Assembly (NCBI RefSeq): GCF_000378385.1
Contig: NZ_KB899660.1
Span: 558,001-622,000 of the forward strand
Reading direction: 5' to 3'
DNA length: 64,000 bases
Source: Paenibacillus daejeonensis DSM 15491
GTDB lineage: Bacteria; Bacillota; Bacilli; Paenibacillales; Paenibacillaceae
Positions 26,452 through 34,898 of the stretch are shown piece by piece (positions within the stretch are counted from its first letter, which is position 1; each line of letters starts with the position of its first letter). Both the position numbers and the translations under genes were made by a program. The notes beneath the pieces were generated by a model. That model was not told the DNA's origin and ran no database searches. It saw only the letters and a program-made list of their open reading frames with translations.

Positions 26452-26615
26452 ACTGTTGGAAAAGAAATGCCTACAGTCACGGATCGATCTTCCAATCGCT
26501 GTTGTCCCCAGATTTCTTTGATTTTTACCCTTTTAGGGGTGAAATCCGGGGACAAAGGCGAACGCTTCGCTTCTCCAGATTCGATTCCGTGCCTCTCCGG
26601 CATTTCTTCAACAGT
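26452..26615. repeat. Structured interspersed repeat, copy A
   Basis: An imperfect palindromic element of about 164 bp bounded by ACTGTTG (26452-26458) and CAACAGT (26609-26615). Nested arms are AAGAAATGCC/GGCATTTCTT (26462-26471, 26599-26608), CACGGATCGATC paired with the GATTCGATTCCGTG region, TTGTCCCCAGATTTC/GAAATCCGGGGACAA (26502-26516, 26541-26555) with an apical ACCC/GGGT stem, and a small GCGAA/TTCGC hairpin. Positions 26541-26596 are identical to 41806-41861 in copy B. It sits between the lysA terminator and the cyclophilin promoter. Confidence 0.88.
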
Positions 26616-26617
26616 TT

Positions 26618-26643
26618 AAAAAAGGGCGGTCAGACGACCGCCC
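26618..26643 (-). terminator. Terminator of lysA
   Basis: GGGCGGTC (26624-26631) pairs with GACCGCCC (26636-26643); on the minus strand TTTTTT follows. It ends 12 bp after the lysA stop. Confidence 0.92.
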
Positions 26644-26655
26644 GTGTTTGTATTT

Positions 26656-27987
26656 CTATTTAACCGCAGATGCTTTGAGCAGACGAGCAGGAATGACGTC
26701 GTTGCCGACAATATCGTCCAGCGACTCCCGCTTCACCGCGAGATCCGACTGACCGTCCTTGACGAACACGACGGCTGGACGACGGATCCGGTTGTAGTTG
26801 CTCGCCATTGCGTAGTTATATGCGCCTGTGCAGAATACGGCTAGCAGGTCGCCACTCTGGGACTTCGGCAATTCCAGATCCCAGATCAGCATATCGCCGC
26901 TCTCGCAGCATTTACCGGCAATGGATACCGTCTCTTCCGCCGCTTCATTGGCACGGTTAGCCAATACAGCTTCATACTTGGACTCATAAAGCGCAGGACG
27001 CGGATTGTCTGTCATGCCGCCGTCAACGGCGACATACTTGCGCACGCCCGGGATATCCTTGCTGGTGCCGACCGTATACAGTGTCGTTCCGGCATCGCCG
27101 ACCATGCTGCGGCCCGGCTCAACCCAAATCTCAGGCAGCGGATGTCCTGCTGCGCCAAAGTTGGACTTGATCGAATCTGTAATGGCTTCAACATATTCAC
27201 GAACTTGAAGCGGGGAATCTTCCTCGGTGTAGCGAATGCCGAAGCCGCCGCCAAGGTTGATGACCTGGAACGTCAAGCCCAGCTCTTCCTTCACCTTCAA
27301 TGCGAATTGGGATACCTTGTCTACTGCCATACGGAAGCCTTCAACCTCGAAAATCTGCGATCCAATATGGGAGTGAACGCCAAGCACGTCGATGTTGGCA
27401 AGCGAGATCCCTTCCTGAATCGCTTGGTATGCCGCACCATTGCCCAGGTCGAAGCCAAATTTCGAATCTTGTTGACCGGTCGAAATATACTCATGCGTAT
27501 GAGCTTCAACGCCTGGCGTAATCCGAAGCAGGATTTTAACATTCTTGCCTTTGTCAGCCGCCAAAGCATTTAGCAATTGCAGCTCGTTGAAGTTGTCTAC
27601 GACAAAACAACCGATTCCCGCATCAAGCGCCATATTGATCTCATCCGGGGTTTTGTTGTTGCCGTGGAAATGAATTCGCTCGGCAGGGAAGCCTGCCTTA
27701 AGTGCTGTGTACAACTCTCCGTCAGATACGACGTCGAGCGACAAGCCCTCTTCCTCTGCAATGACGCACATTGCCATAACACTGAACGCTTTGCTGGCAT
27801 ATGCTACTTGAAATTTCAATCCGGAAGCACGGAAGGCTTCCACATATTCACGCGCGCGCTGACGCACGAGCGCCTCATCTACAATATAGAGCGGCGTGCC
27901 ATAAGTGGCTGCCAGCTCGGTAACGTCGTTGCCGCCGATCTCCAGGTGGCCTTTATCGTTGATTTTGCTTGTCCCATGCAAATACAT
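26656..27987 (-). CDS. lysA: Diaminopimelate decarboxylase
   Basis: 443 residues from the ATG at 27987 with GGAGGGAAAGCT upstream. The enzyme makes lysine from meso-diaminopimelate with pyridoxal phosphate. The PLP lysine is in QVAYASKAF (about residue 64), the glycine-rich phosphate site is NLGGGFGIRY (about 245-254), the active-site cysteine region reads CCESGD (about 362-367), and EPGRSMVGDAG is present. It follows spoVAF, as in Bacillus, and has its own strong terminator. No lysine riboswitch is visible in the 138 bp upstream. Confidence 0.96.
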   Translation of the reverse strand: MYLHGTSKINDKGHLEIGGNDVTELAATYGTPLYIVDEALVRQRAREYVEAFRASGLKFQVAYASKAFSVMAMCVIAEEEGLSLDVVSDGELYTALKAGFPAERIHFHGNNKTPDEINMALDAGIGCFVVDNFNELQLLNALAADKGKNVKILLRITPGVEAHTHEYISTGQQDSKFGFDLGNGAAYQAIQEGISLANIDVLGVHSHIGSQIFEVEGFRMAVDKVSQFALKVKEELGLTFQVINLGGGFGIRYTEEDSPLQVREYVEAITDSIKSNFGAAGHPLPEIWVEPGRSMVGDAGTTLYTVGTSKDIPGVRKYVAVDGGMTDNPRPALYESKYEAVLANRANEAAEETVSIAGKCCESGDMLIWDLELPKSQSGDLLAVFCTGAYNYAMASNYNRIRRPAVVFVKDGQSDLAVKRESLDDIVGNDVIPARLLKASAVK

Positions 27988-28125
27988 AGCTTTCCCTCCG
28001 CTTTCTGCAATCTGGAAGTCTGGTACAGTCGGTTCAGAATAAGAACCGCAGTTGACGCCATATGACATCAAGTATACCGCATTTGCAGCGCGAGCGAAAT
28101 GGATTTATTCACCGTTGATTTGTAT

Positions 28126-29715
28126 TTATTGCAATGGGCCCCCGCCGCCACCCTTGTGCTCGGGCATCTTGTTGAGCTGCTTCGGGTTCAGCAGATTAGG
28201 TCGGGTACGGTTAAATAGGACCGGCACCCGGATGATAATGTTGAGCATGCCTCGCGCATCAAACGGGATGAACGGCCACATATACGGATGGTTGAAGGAA
28301 CGCTCGTTGACAAGAATAATAAACACAAGGGTCGTGGCAATCAGAAATCCCGGCAGCTTGAAAACGGCAACCACGACTAGCAGCAGCAGCCTTACAATCC
28401 GGTTGGCCAGTCCCAGCTCATAGCTTGGGGTAGCAAACATCCCGATTGCGGCAATCGCCATATAAATGACCACCTCGTTGACAAAAAAACCGCTTTGTAC
28501 AGCTATGTCACCGATGAGGATTGCGGCAATCAGCGACATCGCGGTGGCCAAGGGGGTTGGGGTATGAACGGAAGCCATTCTCATCAAGTCCACACCAACC
28601 TCAGCAATGATAAATTGCATGATTAACGGCAGCTTGACCATATCTTGCGGGCCGATAAAAGACAAAAAAGCAGGTCTCAAAGCGGGCTCCATAACAAACA
28701 AAACCCACAACGGCAGCAAGAACAAGGAGGAAAGAATGCCGAAGTAGCGAATCCAGCGCAAATACGTCCCAATGAACGGGGTCTGCCGATTCTCCTCCGC
28801 GTGTTGTACCAGGTCAAAGAATGTCGTTGGGAGCAGCATCACGCTGGGGGTGGTATCGACGAAGACCGCCACGTTCCCTTCCATCAGTTGTGCAGCGACG
28901 ACGTCGGGACGTTCGGTATAACGGACCAGCGGATACGGATTCCACCCCCGCTTGACCGTCGCCTCTTCCAGCTGCTTGTCCGCCAGCGGCAATCCATCCA
29001 GCTCCACCTCGTCAATTTTGCTTCGGATCGATTTGACGAGCTCGGGATCTGCGATATCTTCAATGTAAGCCAGACATACATCCGTCTGTGTCCGTCGCCC
29101 TGCCTGCGTAATCACATAGCGCAGTCCAGGATCACGCAGTCGCCGGCGCACAAGTGTAATATTGACCATCAGCGTCTCGACGAAGCCGTCTCTACTGCCC
29201 CGGACGACACGTTCCAGGGAGGGCTCATCCGGTGAACGTCCAGGAAAGTTTTTGGCATCAATAATTAGCGCCGTACGCTCATGCTCAATAAATAGCGCGG
29301 TATTGCCTGCCATAACCGCGTCCACAACGCCATCAAATTGCTCTTCAGTCTCGACCTGGATTGCCGGCACATAGTGATGCAAAAAGCCATGTACTGCATG
29401 GGCAGAGAGCTCGTCGTCCTCCAGATAAGTTAGACGTGTCAGCACGTCGGTCAGAACCTCATCCTTGGCGAAGCCATTCATATAGAACAGCACCGTCCGG
29501 CGTCCCCCAAAGGTCATTTCCCTTGCCACCACGTCAAAGCTCTTGCCTAGCCCTACTTGATCTTCCAGCATCCGCTTGAATGTCTCCAGATCGGCAGGTA
29601 ACCGCCGCTGCTCCTCATCCGTGGACGATTTCTTCTGCTCGTTCTCCGGCTGTACATCCAGTCCTGGAGGGGGAGCTGAGGCTTCCTGTTCCATCTCGGT
29701 CTGTTGCTCATCCAT
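28126..29715 (-). CDS. spoVAF: Stage V sporulation protein AF (GerA-family)
   Basis: 529 residues from the ATG at 29715 (GAGGTG upstream). SpoVAF resembles the A subunit of nutrient germinant receptors and lies in the spore inner membrane. A disordered acidic N-terminus (about 1-45) precedes a soluble domain (about 46-290) and then four to five membrane segments (about 315-490); the proline-rich tail is NPKQLNKMPEHKGGGGGP. GerA-family motifs such as TPFIGTYLRWIRY and GVDLMRMASVHTPTPLATAMS are visible. It lies 43 bp after spoVAB; spoVAC, AD and AE, expected between them, are absent. Confidence 0.9.
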   Translation of the reverse strand: MDEQQTEMEQEASAPPPGLDVQPENEQKKSSTDEEQRRLPADLETFKRMLEDQVGLGKSFDVVAREMTFGGRRTVLFYMNGFAKDEVLTDVLTRLTYLEDDELSAHAVHGFLHHYVPAIQVETEEQFDGVVDAVMAGNTALFIEHERTALIIDAKNFPGRSPDEPSLERVVRGSRDGFVETLMVNITLVRRRLRDPGLRYVITQAGRRTQTDVCLAYIEDIADPELVKSIRSKIDEVELDGLPLADKQLEEATVKRGWNPYPLVRYTERPDVVAAQLMEGNVAVFVDTTPSVMLLPTTFFDLVQHAEENRQTPFIGTYLRWIRYFGILSSLFLLPLWVLFVMEPALRPAFLSFIGPQDMVKLPLIMQFIIAEVGVDLMRMASVHTPTPLATAMSLIAAILIGDIAVQSGFFVNEVVIYMAIAAIGMFATPSYELGLANRIVRLLLLVVVAVFKLPGFLIATTLVFIILVNERSFNHPYMWPFIPFDARGMLNIIIRVPVLFNRTRPNLLNPKQLNKMPEHKGGGGGPLQ

Positions 29716-29758
29716 ACGCGTACACCTCTTCCTTAATATCACTTGTTTTCATAGGAAC

Positions 29759-30187
29759 TTACCTTTGAAAGATCAGCCAGTCGAACAGCGACCCGGCGAG
29801 TTTGCCACAAACCATTGCCATAACCAGGGCCGTAATAAACCGGCTCAAATGGAGACGCTTGGCCAGAATGGGCAGTACATTTAACACTTCCGTCAAGGCG
29901 GCAGCCAGCATGCCGATAAAAATCCCATCCAGCAGTCCGATCCCCACCAATTGAACCACCCCCGGCATATGCAGCCGCCAATCCAAAAAATCAGCAAAAG
30001 ACCAATAGACCGCGCCTGAGGTAATAGCCGTTTCAAACCAGATGGATCTTCGAAAGGCATTCGCCAACTGGGCCAGCCGCGGAATCAGGTCAAGGATGAC
30101 CAGCAGCGCCACCATTCCGCTTCCAACAGCAACACCGCCCGCAAGCCCAAGGAAGATGAGCAACGGATAAGCCAGCCACTCAGTCAT
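29759..30187 (-). CDS. spoVAB: Stage V sporulation protein AB
   Basis: 142 residues with about four membrane segments. The start at 30187 overlaps the end of spoVAA by 8 bp (ATGACTGA), giving the usual length. Family stretches GLAGGVAVGSGMVALLVIL (about 14-32), DLIPRLAQL and LTEVLNVLPILAKR (about 98-111) are clear. SpoVAB is part of the SpoVA set linked to movement of dipicolinic acid in the spore. Confidence 0.92.
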   Translation of the reverse strand: MTEWLAYPLLIFLGLAGGVAVGSGMVALLVILDLIPRLAQLANAFRRSIWFETAITSGAVYWSFADFLDWRLHMPGVVQLVGIGLLDGIFIGMLAAALTEVLNVLPILAKRLHLSRFITALVMAMVCGKLAGSLFDWLIFQR

Positions 30188-30818
30188 CCCCCTCATCCTT
30201 TGTGGCTTGTTTCTTACGCATTTCATCTGCAATCACGTATGCATTGACGTTTTCTTGATACATATAGAGCTCAACTTCCAGCGGATTCGGCTCTTCATTA
30301 AGCCGTTTGCGGAACAAATGGTTGAAAAACACCATCATGCCAAAGCCAATGCCCAGGGAATAGGGGATTTGAAACCACAAGGGATGCTGGATCGCCTTGC
30401 CAGTGATCAACTCCGAGAGACGCACGTGGACTTGCTGCATGTTCACATCTGCATGGAAGTTCATAATAGCCAATCCCGAGCCGAAGAAAAGGAGCAGCCA
30501 AGCGAATACGAGCACAATGATTTTGGGCTTGCTCGGTTTATCGGAGATCATCACAAGCACCTGCGGGTCCCCATAGGGCTCGATGGTCAGACTCGGCTCT
30601 GCCGCACGGATGCGCTGAATGATATAGAGCACGTCAATGACGTATCGGTTGCCGTCCTCGGGTGCATGCTTGTAAATTGGCAGTGAACTGAGACGACGTG
30701 TACGTTGCCCGGTTGCCACGATGCGCGCAACGTCCCCCAGCTTCAGCTCGGTCCCGGGAGTTATGGTGATGCGTTTGCGAAGACGCAGGTAGACGGTACC
30801 CCCCTTGTGCATGTCCAC
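30180..30818 (-). CDS. spoVAA: Stage V sporulation protein AA
   Basis: 212 residues from the GTG at 30818, chosen because AAAGGAG lies 8 bases upstream; an ATG at 30812 is the alternative. A soluble N-terminal domain (about 1-95) with YLRLRKRITITPGTELKLGDVA is followed by two membrane segments (about 110-128 and 155-172) and a charged C-terminus. It is the first spoVA gene and is separated from sigF by a terminator and its own likely SigG promoter. Confidence 0.92.
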   Translation of the reverse strand: MDMHKGGTVYLRLRKRITITPGTELKLGDVARIVATGQRTRRLSSLPIYKHAPEDGNRYVIDVLYIIQRIRAAEPSLTIEPYGDPQVLVMISDKPSKPKIIVLVFAWLLLFFGSGLAIMNFHADVNMQQVHVRLSELITGKAIQHPLWFQIPYSLGIGFGMMVFFNHLFRKRLNEEPNPLEVELYMYQENVNAYVIADEMRKKQATKDEGDD

Positions 30819-30878
30819 ACCGCTCACTCCTTTCCTTCGGCAATGTTCGGTTCTCCTACACAGAACATCCTCTATCGA

Positions 30879-30909
30879 TAGTATGAGATAACCCAGCTGC
30901 GGGTACTCA
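30879..30909 (-). promoter_or_regulatory. Likely SigG promoter of the spoVA genes
   Basis: Minus strand TGAGTA (30909-30904), 18-bp spacer, CATACTA (30885-30879). The -10 fits the SigG/SigF pattern exactly and the -35 differs at one base. SigG drives spoVA in Bacillus. Confidence 0.65.
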
Positions 30910-30950
30910 TGACTTTTGTGGTAAAATTTTGCGAGGCCCCCGAAAAAGAA

Positions 30951-30981
30951 AAACAAAAAAAAGACCGCCTATTGGGCGATC
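30951..30981 (-). terminator. Terminator overlapping the sigF stop codon
   Basis: GATCGCC (30981-30975) pairs with GGCGGTC (30969-30963), then a long T-run (30962-30954). The TAG stop of sigF lies between and partly within the arms. Confidence 0.85.
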
Positions 30982-31721
30982 TGATCTTTAATGGATTGCA
31001 ATATTTTTTTCTCCAGACGGGACACCTGCACCTGAGAGATCCCCAGTCTCGCAGCAACCTCTGATTGTGTCTGGTCCCGGTAATAACGCAGATACACGAT
31101 AAGCCTTTCACGCTCGGACAACGTCTCGATCGCTTCGTTCAAGGCTAGCTTCTCGAACCATTTATCCTGCGAATCATCCGCGATCTGGTCCATGAGTGTA
31201 ATGGGGTCGCCATCATTTTCAAAGACGGTTTCATGAATGGATGTCGGCGGCTTGTTGGCCTCCTGGGCGAGCACTACATCCTCCGGGGTAATCCCCAGCT
31301 CATGCGCCACTTCCTTGATGGTAGGCATTCGCCCCAGCTGCCGGGACAGCTCATCACGAGTCTTGCGGACCTTGTTGGCTAGCTCCTTGAGCGAGCGGCT
31401 CACCTTGAGCGTGCCATCATCTCTGAGGAAACGCTGAATCTCTCCGATAATCATGGGCACCGCATAGGTAGAGAATTTGACATCATAGGACAAATCGAAC
31501 TTGTCCACCGACTTGAGCAGACCGATACAACCGATCTGGAACAGATCCTCGGGCTCATACCCACGATTGATAAACCGTTGCACCACCGACCACACAAGCC
31601 GGATATTGCAGTTCACCAGTGTATCGCGGGCCCCGCTATCACCTGTCTGGCTCAGGGCAATCAACCGTTTTACTTCGCTATCATCCAGATAATGCTGCGT
31701 CTGCTTCATTTGTACATCCAT
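30969..31721 (-). CDS. sigF: RNA polymerase sporulation sigma factor SigF
   Basis: 250 residues. SigF is the first forespore sigma factor, kept inactive by SpoIIAB. Region 2 shows NIRLVWSVVQRFINRGYEPEDLFQIGCIGL (about 34-63, includes the core-binding part), region 2.4 has KFSTYAVPMIIGEIQRFLRDD, and region 4 has SERERLIVYLRYYRDQTQSEVAARLGISQVQVSRLE (about 201-236). It is 21 bp after spoIIAB in the conserved spoIIA operon. A terminator sits on its stop codon. Confidence 0.96.
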   Translation of the reverse strand: MDVQMKQTQHYLDDSEVKRLIALSQTGDSGARDTLVNCNIRLVWSVVQRFINRGYEPEDLFQIGCIGLLKSVDKFDLSYDVKFSTYAVPMIIGEIQRFLRDDGTLKVSRSLKELANKVRKTRDELSRQLGRMPTIKEVAHELGITPEDVVLAQEANKPPTSIHETVFENDGDPITLMDQIADDSQDKWFEKLALNEAIETLSERERLIVYLRYYRDQTQSEVAARLGISQVQVSRLEKKILQSIKDQIAQ

Positions 31722-31742
31722 GAGGTCCCAACCCCTACGCGC

Positions 31743-32189
31743 CTAATTGTACAGCGCCTTTTTCGATTCAATACGCTTCACCATCACGATCCGCGTCCCC
31801 TGCTCATGTGCACTGTCCACCTCGAACTTGTCCATGAAATTCTCCATGATCGTAAACCCCATCCCCGAACGCTCCAGCTCTGGCTTGGATGTATAGAGCG
31901 GCTGTCTGGCCAGATCCAGATCCTCAATGCCGCGGCCACGGTCCATGATGGTAATCGATACCGTATCTGCTTCAATCGCAGCTTCGATGGTAACTACCCC
32001 TTCGGGGTTGCCGTCGTAGCCGTGAATAATAGCATTGGTTACCGCTTCCGATACAACCGTCTTCAGATCATTGAGTTCTTCCATCGTAGGGTCCAACTGG
32101 GAGACGAACGCCGCTACGGCTACCCTGGCGAATGCTTCATTCTCCGAACGGGCAGCAAACGAGAGGGTCATAAAGTTCGTTCCGCTCAT
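31743..32189 (-). CDS. spoIIAB: Anti-sigma F factor SpoIIAB
   Basis: 148 residues. A GHKL-type serine kinase that binds SigF and phosphorylates SpoIIAA. ATPase motifs: the N box [11 protein letters not shown] (about 44-54), the G1 box [10 protein letters not shown] (about 81-90) and the G2 region [11 protein letters not shown] (about 107-117). The ATG overlaps the spoIIAA stop by 4 bp (ATGA). Confidence 0.96.
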   Translation of the reverse strand: MSGTNFMTLSFAARSENEAFARVAVAAFVSQLDPTMEELNDLKTVVSEAVTNAIIHGYDGNPEGVVTIEAAIEADTVSITIMDRGRGIEDLDLARQPLYTSKPELERSGMGFTIMENFMDKFEVDSAHEQGTRIVMVKRIESKKALYN

Positions 32190-32539
32190 GATACGACCTC
32201 CAGACTTGTGAGCGCCATTCGCTCATTATCGTGAATCGTCAATATTTTGAACAAACCTGACAGTTCAAGCAGCCGGTGTACACTCTTGCTCACATCGCAA
32301 ACGACCATTTTGCCACCCCTGCCCTTGAGCAGCTTGTAGCGGCCCAGAATGACGCCCAGGCCCGAGCTATCCATAAAGGCCAGTTCCTTCAAACTGAGGA
32401 TGACGTGATCGCTGTTGCCGCGCAGGATCGCTTCTTCCATCCGATGACGTACCGTATCCGCGGTATGGTGATCAAGCTCGCCGCGCAGTCGGACAATCAG
32501 CACATTGCGATTGTGTTCCAATTCCATTTGAAGACTCAT
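32186..32539 (-). CDS. spoIIAA: Anti-anti-sigma F factor SpoIIAA
   Basis: 117 residues from the ATG at 32539, the same length as the Bacillus protein. A STAS domain; the phosphorylated serine lies in [14 protein letters not shown] (about residues 56-69). When dephosphorylated by SpoIIE it binds SpoIIAB and frees SigF. GGAGGAGAG lies about 11 bases upstream. It is first in spoIIAA-spoIIAB-sigF. Confidence 0.96.
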   Translation of the reverse strand: MSLQMELEHNRNVLIVRLRGELDHHTADTVRHRMEEAILRGNSDHVILSLKELAFMDSSGLGVILGRYKLLKGRGGKMVVCDVSKSVHRLLELSGLFKILTIHDNERMALTSLEVVS

Positions 32540-32575
32540 GTTAACCTGCACTCTCCTCCCTGTGGATAGAGAGGG

Positions 32576-32601
32576 ATTCCACATACCGGACGCACATTCC
32601 T
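32576..32601 (-). promoter_or_regulatory. Likely SigH promoter of the spoIIA operon
   Basis: Minus strand GCAGGAATG with AGGAAT at 32601-32596 and GTGGAAT with GGAAT at 32580-32576, 11 bp between the extended boxes, match the SigH pattern (RnAGGAwWW, 11-12 bp, RnnGAAT) except one base. It lies after the dacF terminator. Confidence 0.7.
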
Positions 32602-32641
32602 GCCCGGCGACAAAACTAGAAGCAAGGCGCTAGAGAGCGAC

Positions 32642-32683
32642 AAAAACTGCAGCCTCCTGCTTGGATTCATGACAGGAGGCTGC
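32642..32683 (-). terminator. Terminator of dacF
   Basis: GCAGCCTCCTG (32649-32659) and CAGGAGGCTGC (32673-32683) form an 11-bp stem; TTTTTG follows on the minus strand. Confidence 0.92.
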
Positions 32684-32694
32684 AATGCTGCGCA

Positions 32695-33873
32695 TCAGTC
32701 AAACAATTCGCCCGTCACACGCTTCAGCATCGTCCACCAGCCTGCCCGGTCGACCGATTGCGGAGCGGTCACTTCAAATTCCCCGAGAATCTTGTCCTTT
32801 TGGAAGACAATCAGTTTACCGATCGGTTGTCCGACCTCAACCGGCGCCTGCAGCGGACCATCCAGACGAAGCTCGTGCCGGATGTCAGCGACCGGCGTCC
32901 CTTTTTTCAGGAGAACGCTGTATTGATGCTTGGCGAGAATCGGCAGCTCGGCTTGCTCGCCTTTATTCACTTTCATCTGACCCATCGTATCGCCAGTTTT
33001 GAAAATCGGGTGATTCGTGTATTGCGCAAACGCATAATCCAGCATCTGCGATACCTCATTGTTGCGCGTCTTCGTATTCGGTTCACCCATCACAACTGCA
33101 ACAACACGCAGATTATCGCGCTTGGCGGTTGCCGTAAGACAGAATTTCGCTTCATTCGTATAACCCGTCTTGAGGCCGTCTGCACCACTGTAGAATCGGA
33201 CCAGCTTGTTGGTATTCACCAACCAGAAGGGCTTATCCGAGCTCTTGCGCAAATGGTCCTGATACAATCCCGTATAGCGAGTAATTTCTTCGTGCTTGAG
33301 CAGTTCCTTGGACATGACGGCAATATCATGGGCCGACGAATAATGGTTCTCCGCTGGCAACCCGTTACAGTTCACAAAATGCGTATTTTTCAGTCCCAGC
33401 TCCGCTGCCCTTTCGTTCATCCGTTTGACGAAGGCTTCTTCCGTTCCGGCCAGTTTCTCGGCCATAGCGACCGAGGCATCATTGCCAGAGGCTAGGGCAA
33501 TGCCTTTGAGCATTTCTTCGACCGTCATCTCTTCTCCCGGTTCCAGGAAAATTTGGGACCCACCCATCGAAGCCGCATATTCGCTTGCCTGGACCATATC
33601 GGTCAGTTTAATCGTGCCGGCATCCAGCGCTTCGACGATAAGCAGCATCGTCATCACTTTGGTAATACTCGCAGGAGGCAGCTTGGCATGGCTGTTTTTC
33701 TCGAAAATGATCGTCCCGCTGTCGGCATCCATCAAGATGGCAGACATGGCCGAGGGCGCCAGCTCAGGAGCTTCGGAAGCACCCGGTTTTTCTTCGGCAC
33801 GCACGTTCGTTGCGGCCAGTAAGGCAATCATAATGGTAAGGAGCAATCCCTTGTAAGCTGTCGATTTGATCAT
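32695..33873 (-). CDS. dacF: D-alanyl-D-alanine carboxypeptidase DacF
   Basis: 392 residues. A signal peptide (about 1-26) then SITK (nucleophile serine about residue 69), SGND (about 128-131) and KTGYT (about 234-238), and a beta-rich C-terminal domain. In Bacillus DacF is made in the forespore and, with DacB, sets cortex cross-linking. Position next to spoIIA identifies it. A strong terminator separates it from spoIIAA. Confidence 0.92.
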   Translation of the reverse strand: MIKSTAYKGLLLTIMIALLAATNVRAEEKPGASEAPELAPSAMSAILMDADSGTIIFEKNSHAKLPPASITKVMTMLLIVEALDAGTIKLTDMVQASEYAASMGGSQIFLEPGEEMTVEEMLKGIALASGNDASVAMAEKLAGTEEAFVKRMNERAAELGLKNTHFVNCNGLPAENHYSSAHDIAVMSKELLKHEEITRYTGLYQDHLRKSSDKPFWLVNTNKLVRFYSGADGLKTGYTNEAKFCLTATAKRDNLRVVAVVMGEPNTKTRNNEVSQMLDYAFAQYTNHPIFKTGDTMGQMKVNKGEQAELPILAKHQYSVLLKKGTPVADIRHELRLDGPLQAPVEVGQPIGKLIVFQKDKILGEFEVTAPQSVDRAGWWTMLKRVTGELFD

Positions 33874-34001
33874 AACGCTTCCCTCCTGGTATCAGAGCCG
33901 GGGCAAGGTCTCTTCATCATCCGGCTTCATTCTCCTCACCAGTGTTGACCGAATCCATGCATAATATTCCCATCTGTCAGGGCGAGCCTCGATTTGCCCA
34001 T

Positions 34002-34044
34002 AAAAAAACCACCTGCCCCAACCTTTATCGGGCTGGTGCAGGTG
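34002..34044 (-). terminator. Terminator of the pdp-containing operon
   Basis: CACCTGC (34010-34016) pairs with GCAGGTG (34038-34044), and TTTTTTT follows on the minus strand. It ends 15 bp after the stop at 34059. Confidence 0.85.
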
Positions 34045-34058
34045 ATCGATTGGAGTTG

Positions 34059-34898
34059 CTAGAGCGGAATCGACAATTCGCTCGCCGTCTTTCTTACATG
34101 AGCTGCCGCTTGGCGGTAGTCTGATTCGCTCGACAAATGCTCAAGGATGAGAGGCAGATCAGGATCCAGCTGATTCAACTCCTGCAGGAATACCGCGTAG
34201 TCCAGCGCTCCTGTACCAGGTATGACCTCAGTCAGCTGCACGGTAAGTTGATCCGCCAAGTGAATATCCTTCGCATGACAGTTTTTAATATGAGGCCCCA
34301 GTTTGCGGACAAAATCGCGAATCATGGCCCCGTTCTGAAAATAGATGCGGGGGCTGGTAATCATATTGACAGGGTCAAAATGAACCGCAAAGGAGGCGCG
34401 ATCAATCGCCTGAACCAAAGCCAAATAACTGTCCGCACTATCCGGAACGATCCAGGGCATCGTCTCCAACGTAAAAAACGTATGTCGCGGGTTGACCTGA
34501 TCAATAATGAGACGCACGGTATCGACGATTAGAGCAAAGGTATCGTCACTGAAATTATCTGCATGCGGCCCATCCCATTTCAATGCGCGTGAACCGGCAA
34601 TGTTGACACAGCACCTGGCGCCAATCCGCTCAGCAAGCTCCAGCTGCCGGATACAATGATCAATGGCTTGTTTACGGACTTCGTCATCGGGACTAATCGG
34701 ATTGCTCCAGGCACCGACTTCAGCGATTACAATATCCGCCGCAGCTGCCGCATTCCGGTATTCAGCTACCGTCCTCTCATCGGCGTCATTGCCGACCGGA
34801 CAGACTGCTGCACGATATCCGGCATCTTGCAGCGCTGCAATCCACCGTCCAGGCTCCATTTCGCTCTTTGGTACAAACACGGGTCCTGCTAATCTCAT
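34059..34898 (-). CDS. TIM-barrel protein, sugar phosphate isomerase/epimerase type
   Basis: 279 residues from the ATG at 34898 with AAGGAGG 7 bases upstream. The fold is the xylose-isomerase/AP-endonuclease-2 barrel. Likely metal ligands are in TLETMPW (about residue 150), HFDPVNM (about 179-185), NCHAKDIHL (about 211-219) and LEHLSSE (about 255-261). These enzymes isomerise or epimerise sugars or inositols; the substrate is unknown. The start overlaps the preceding stop by one base (TGATG), so it is coupled to the membrane protein gene and to pdp, which may point to pentose metabolism. Confidence 0.82.
   Translation of the reverse strand: MRLAGPVFVPKSEMEPGRWIAALQDAGYRAAVCPVGNDADERTVAEYRNAAAAADIVIAEVGAWSNPISPDDEVRKQAIDHCIRQLELAERIGARCCVNIAGSRALKWDGPHADNFSDDTFALIVDTVRLIIDQVNPRHTFFTLETMPWIVPDSADSYLALVQAIDRASFAVHFDPVNMITSPRIYFQNGAMIRDFVRKLGPHIKNCHAKDIHLADQLTVQLTEVIPGTGALDYAVFLQELNQLDPDLPLILEHLSSESDYRQAAAHVRKTASELSIPL

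Noticed and set aside
26382-26603. N-terminal extension of the cyclophilin
   Set aside because: The frame is open only because it reads through repeat copy A; the ATG at 26381 has a good ribosome binding site and gives the normal cyclophilin length.
27988-28125. Lysine riboswitch before lysA
   Set aside because: Only 138 bp separate lysA and spoVAF, and no L-box core is visible.
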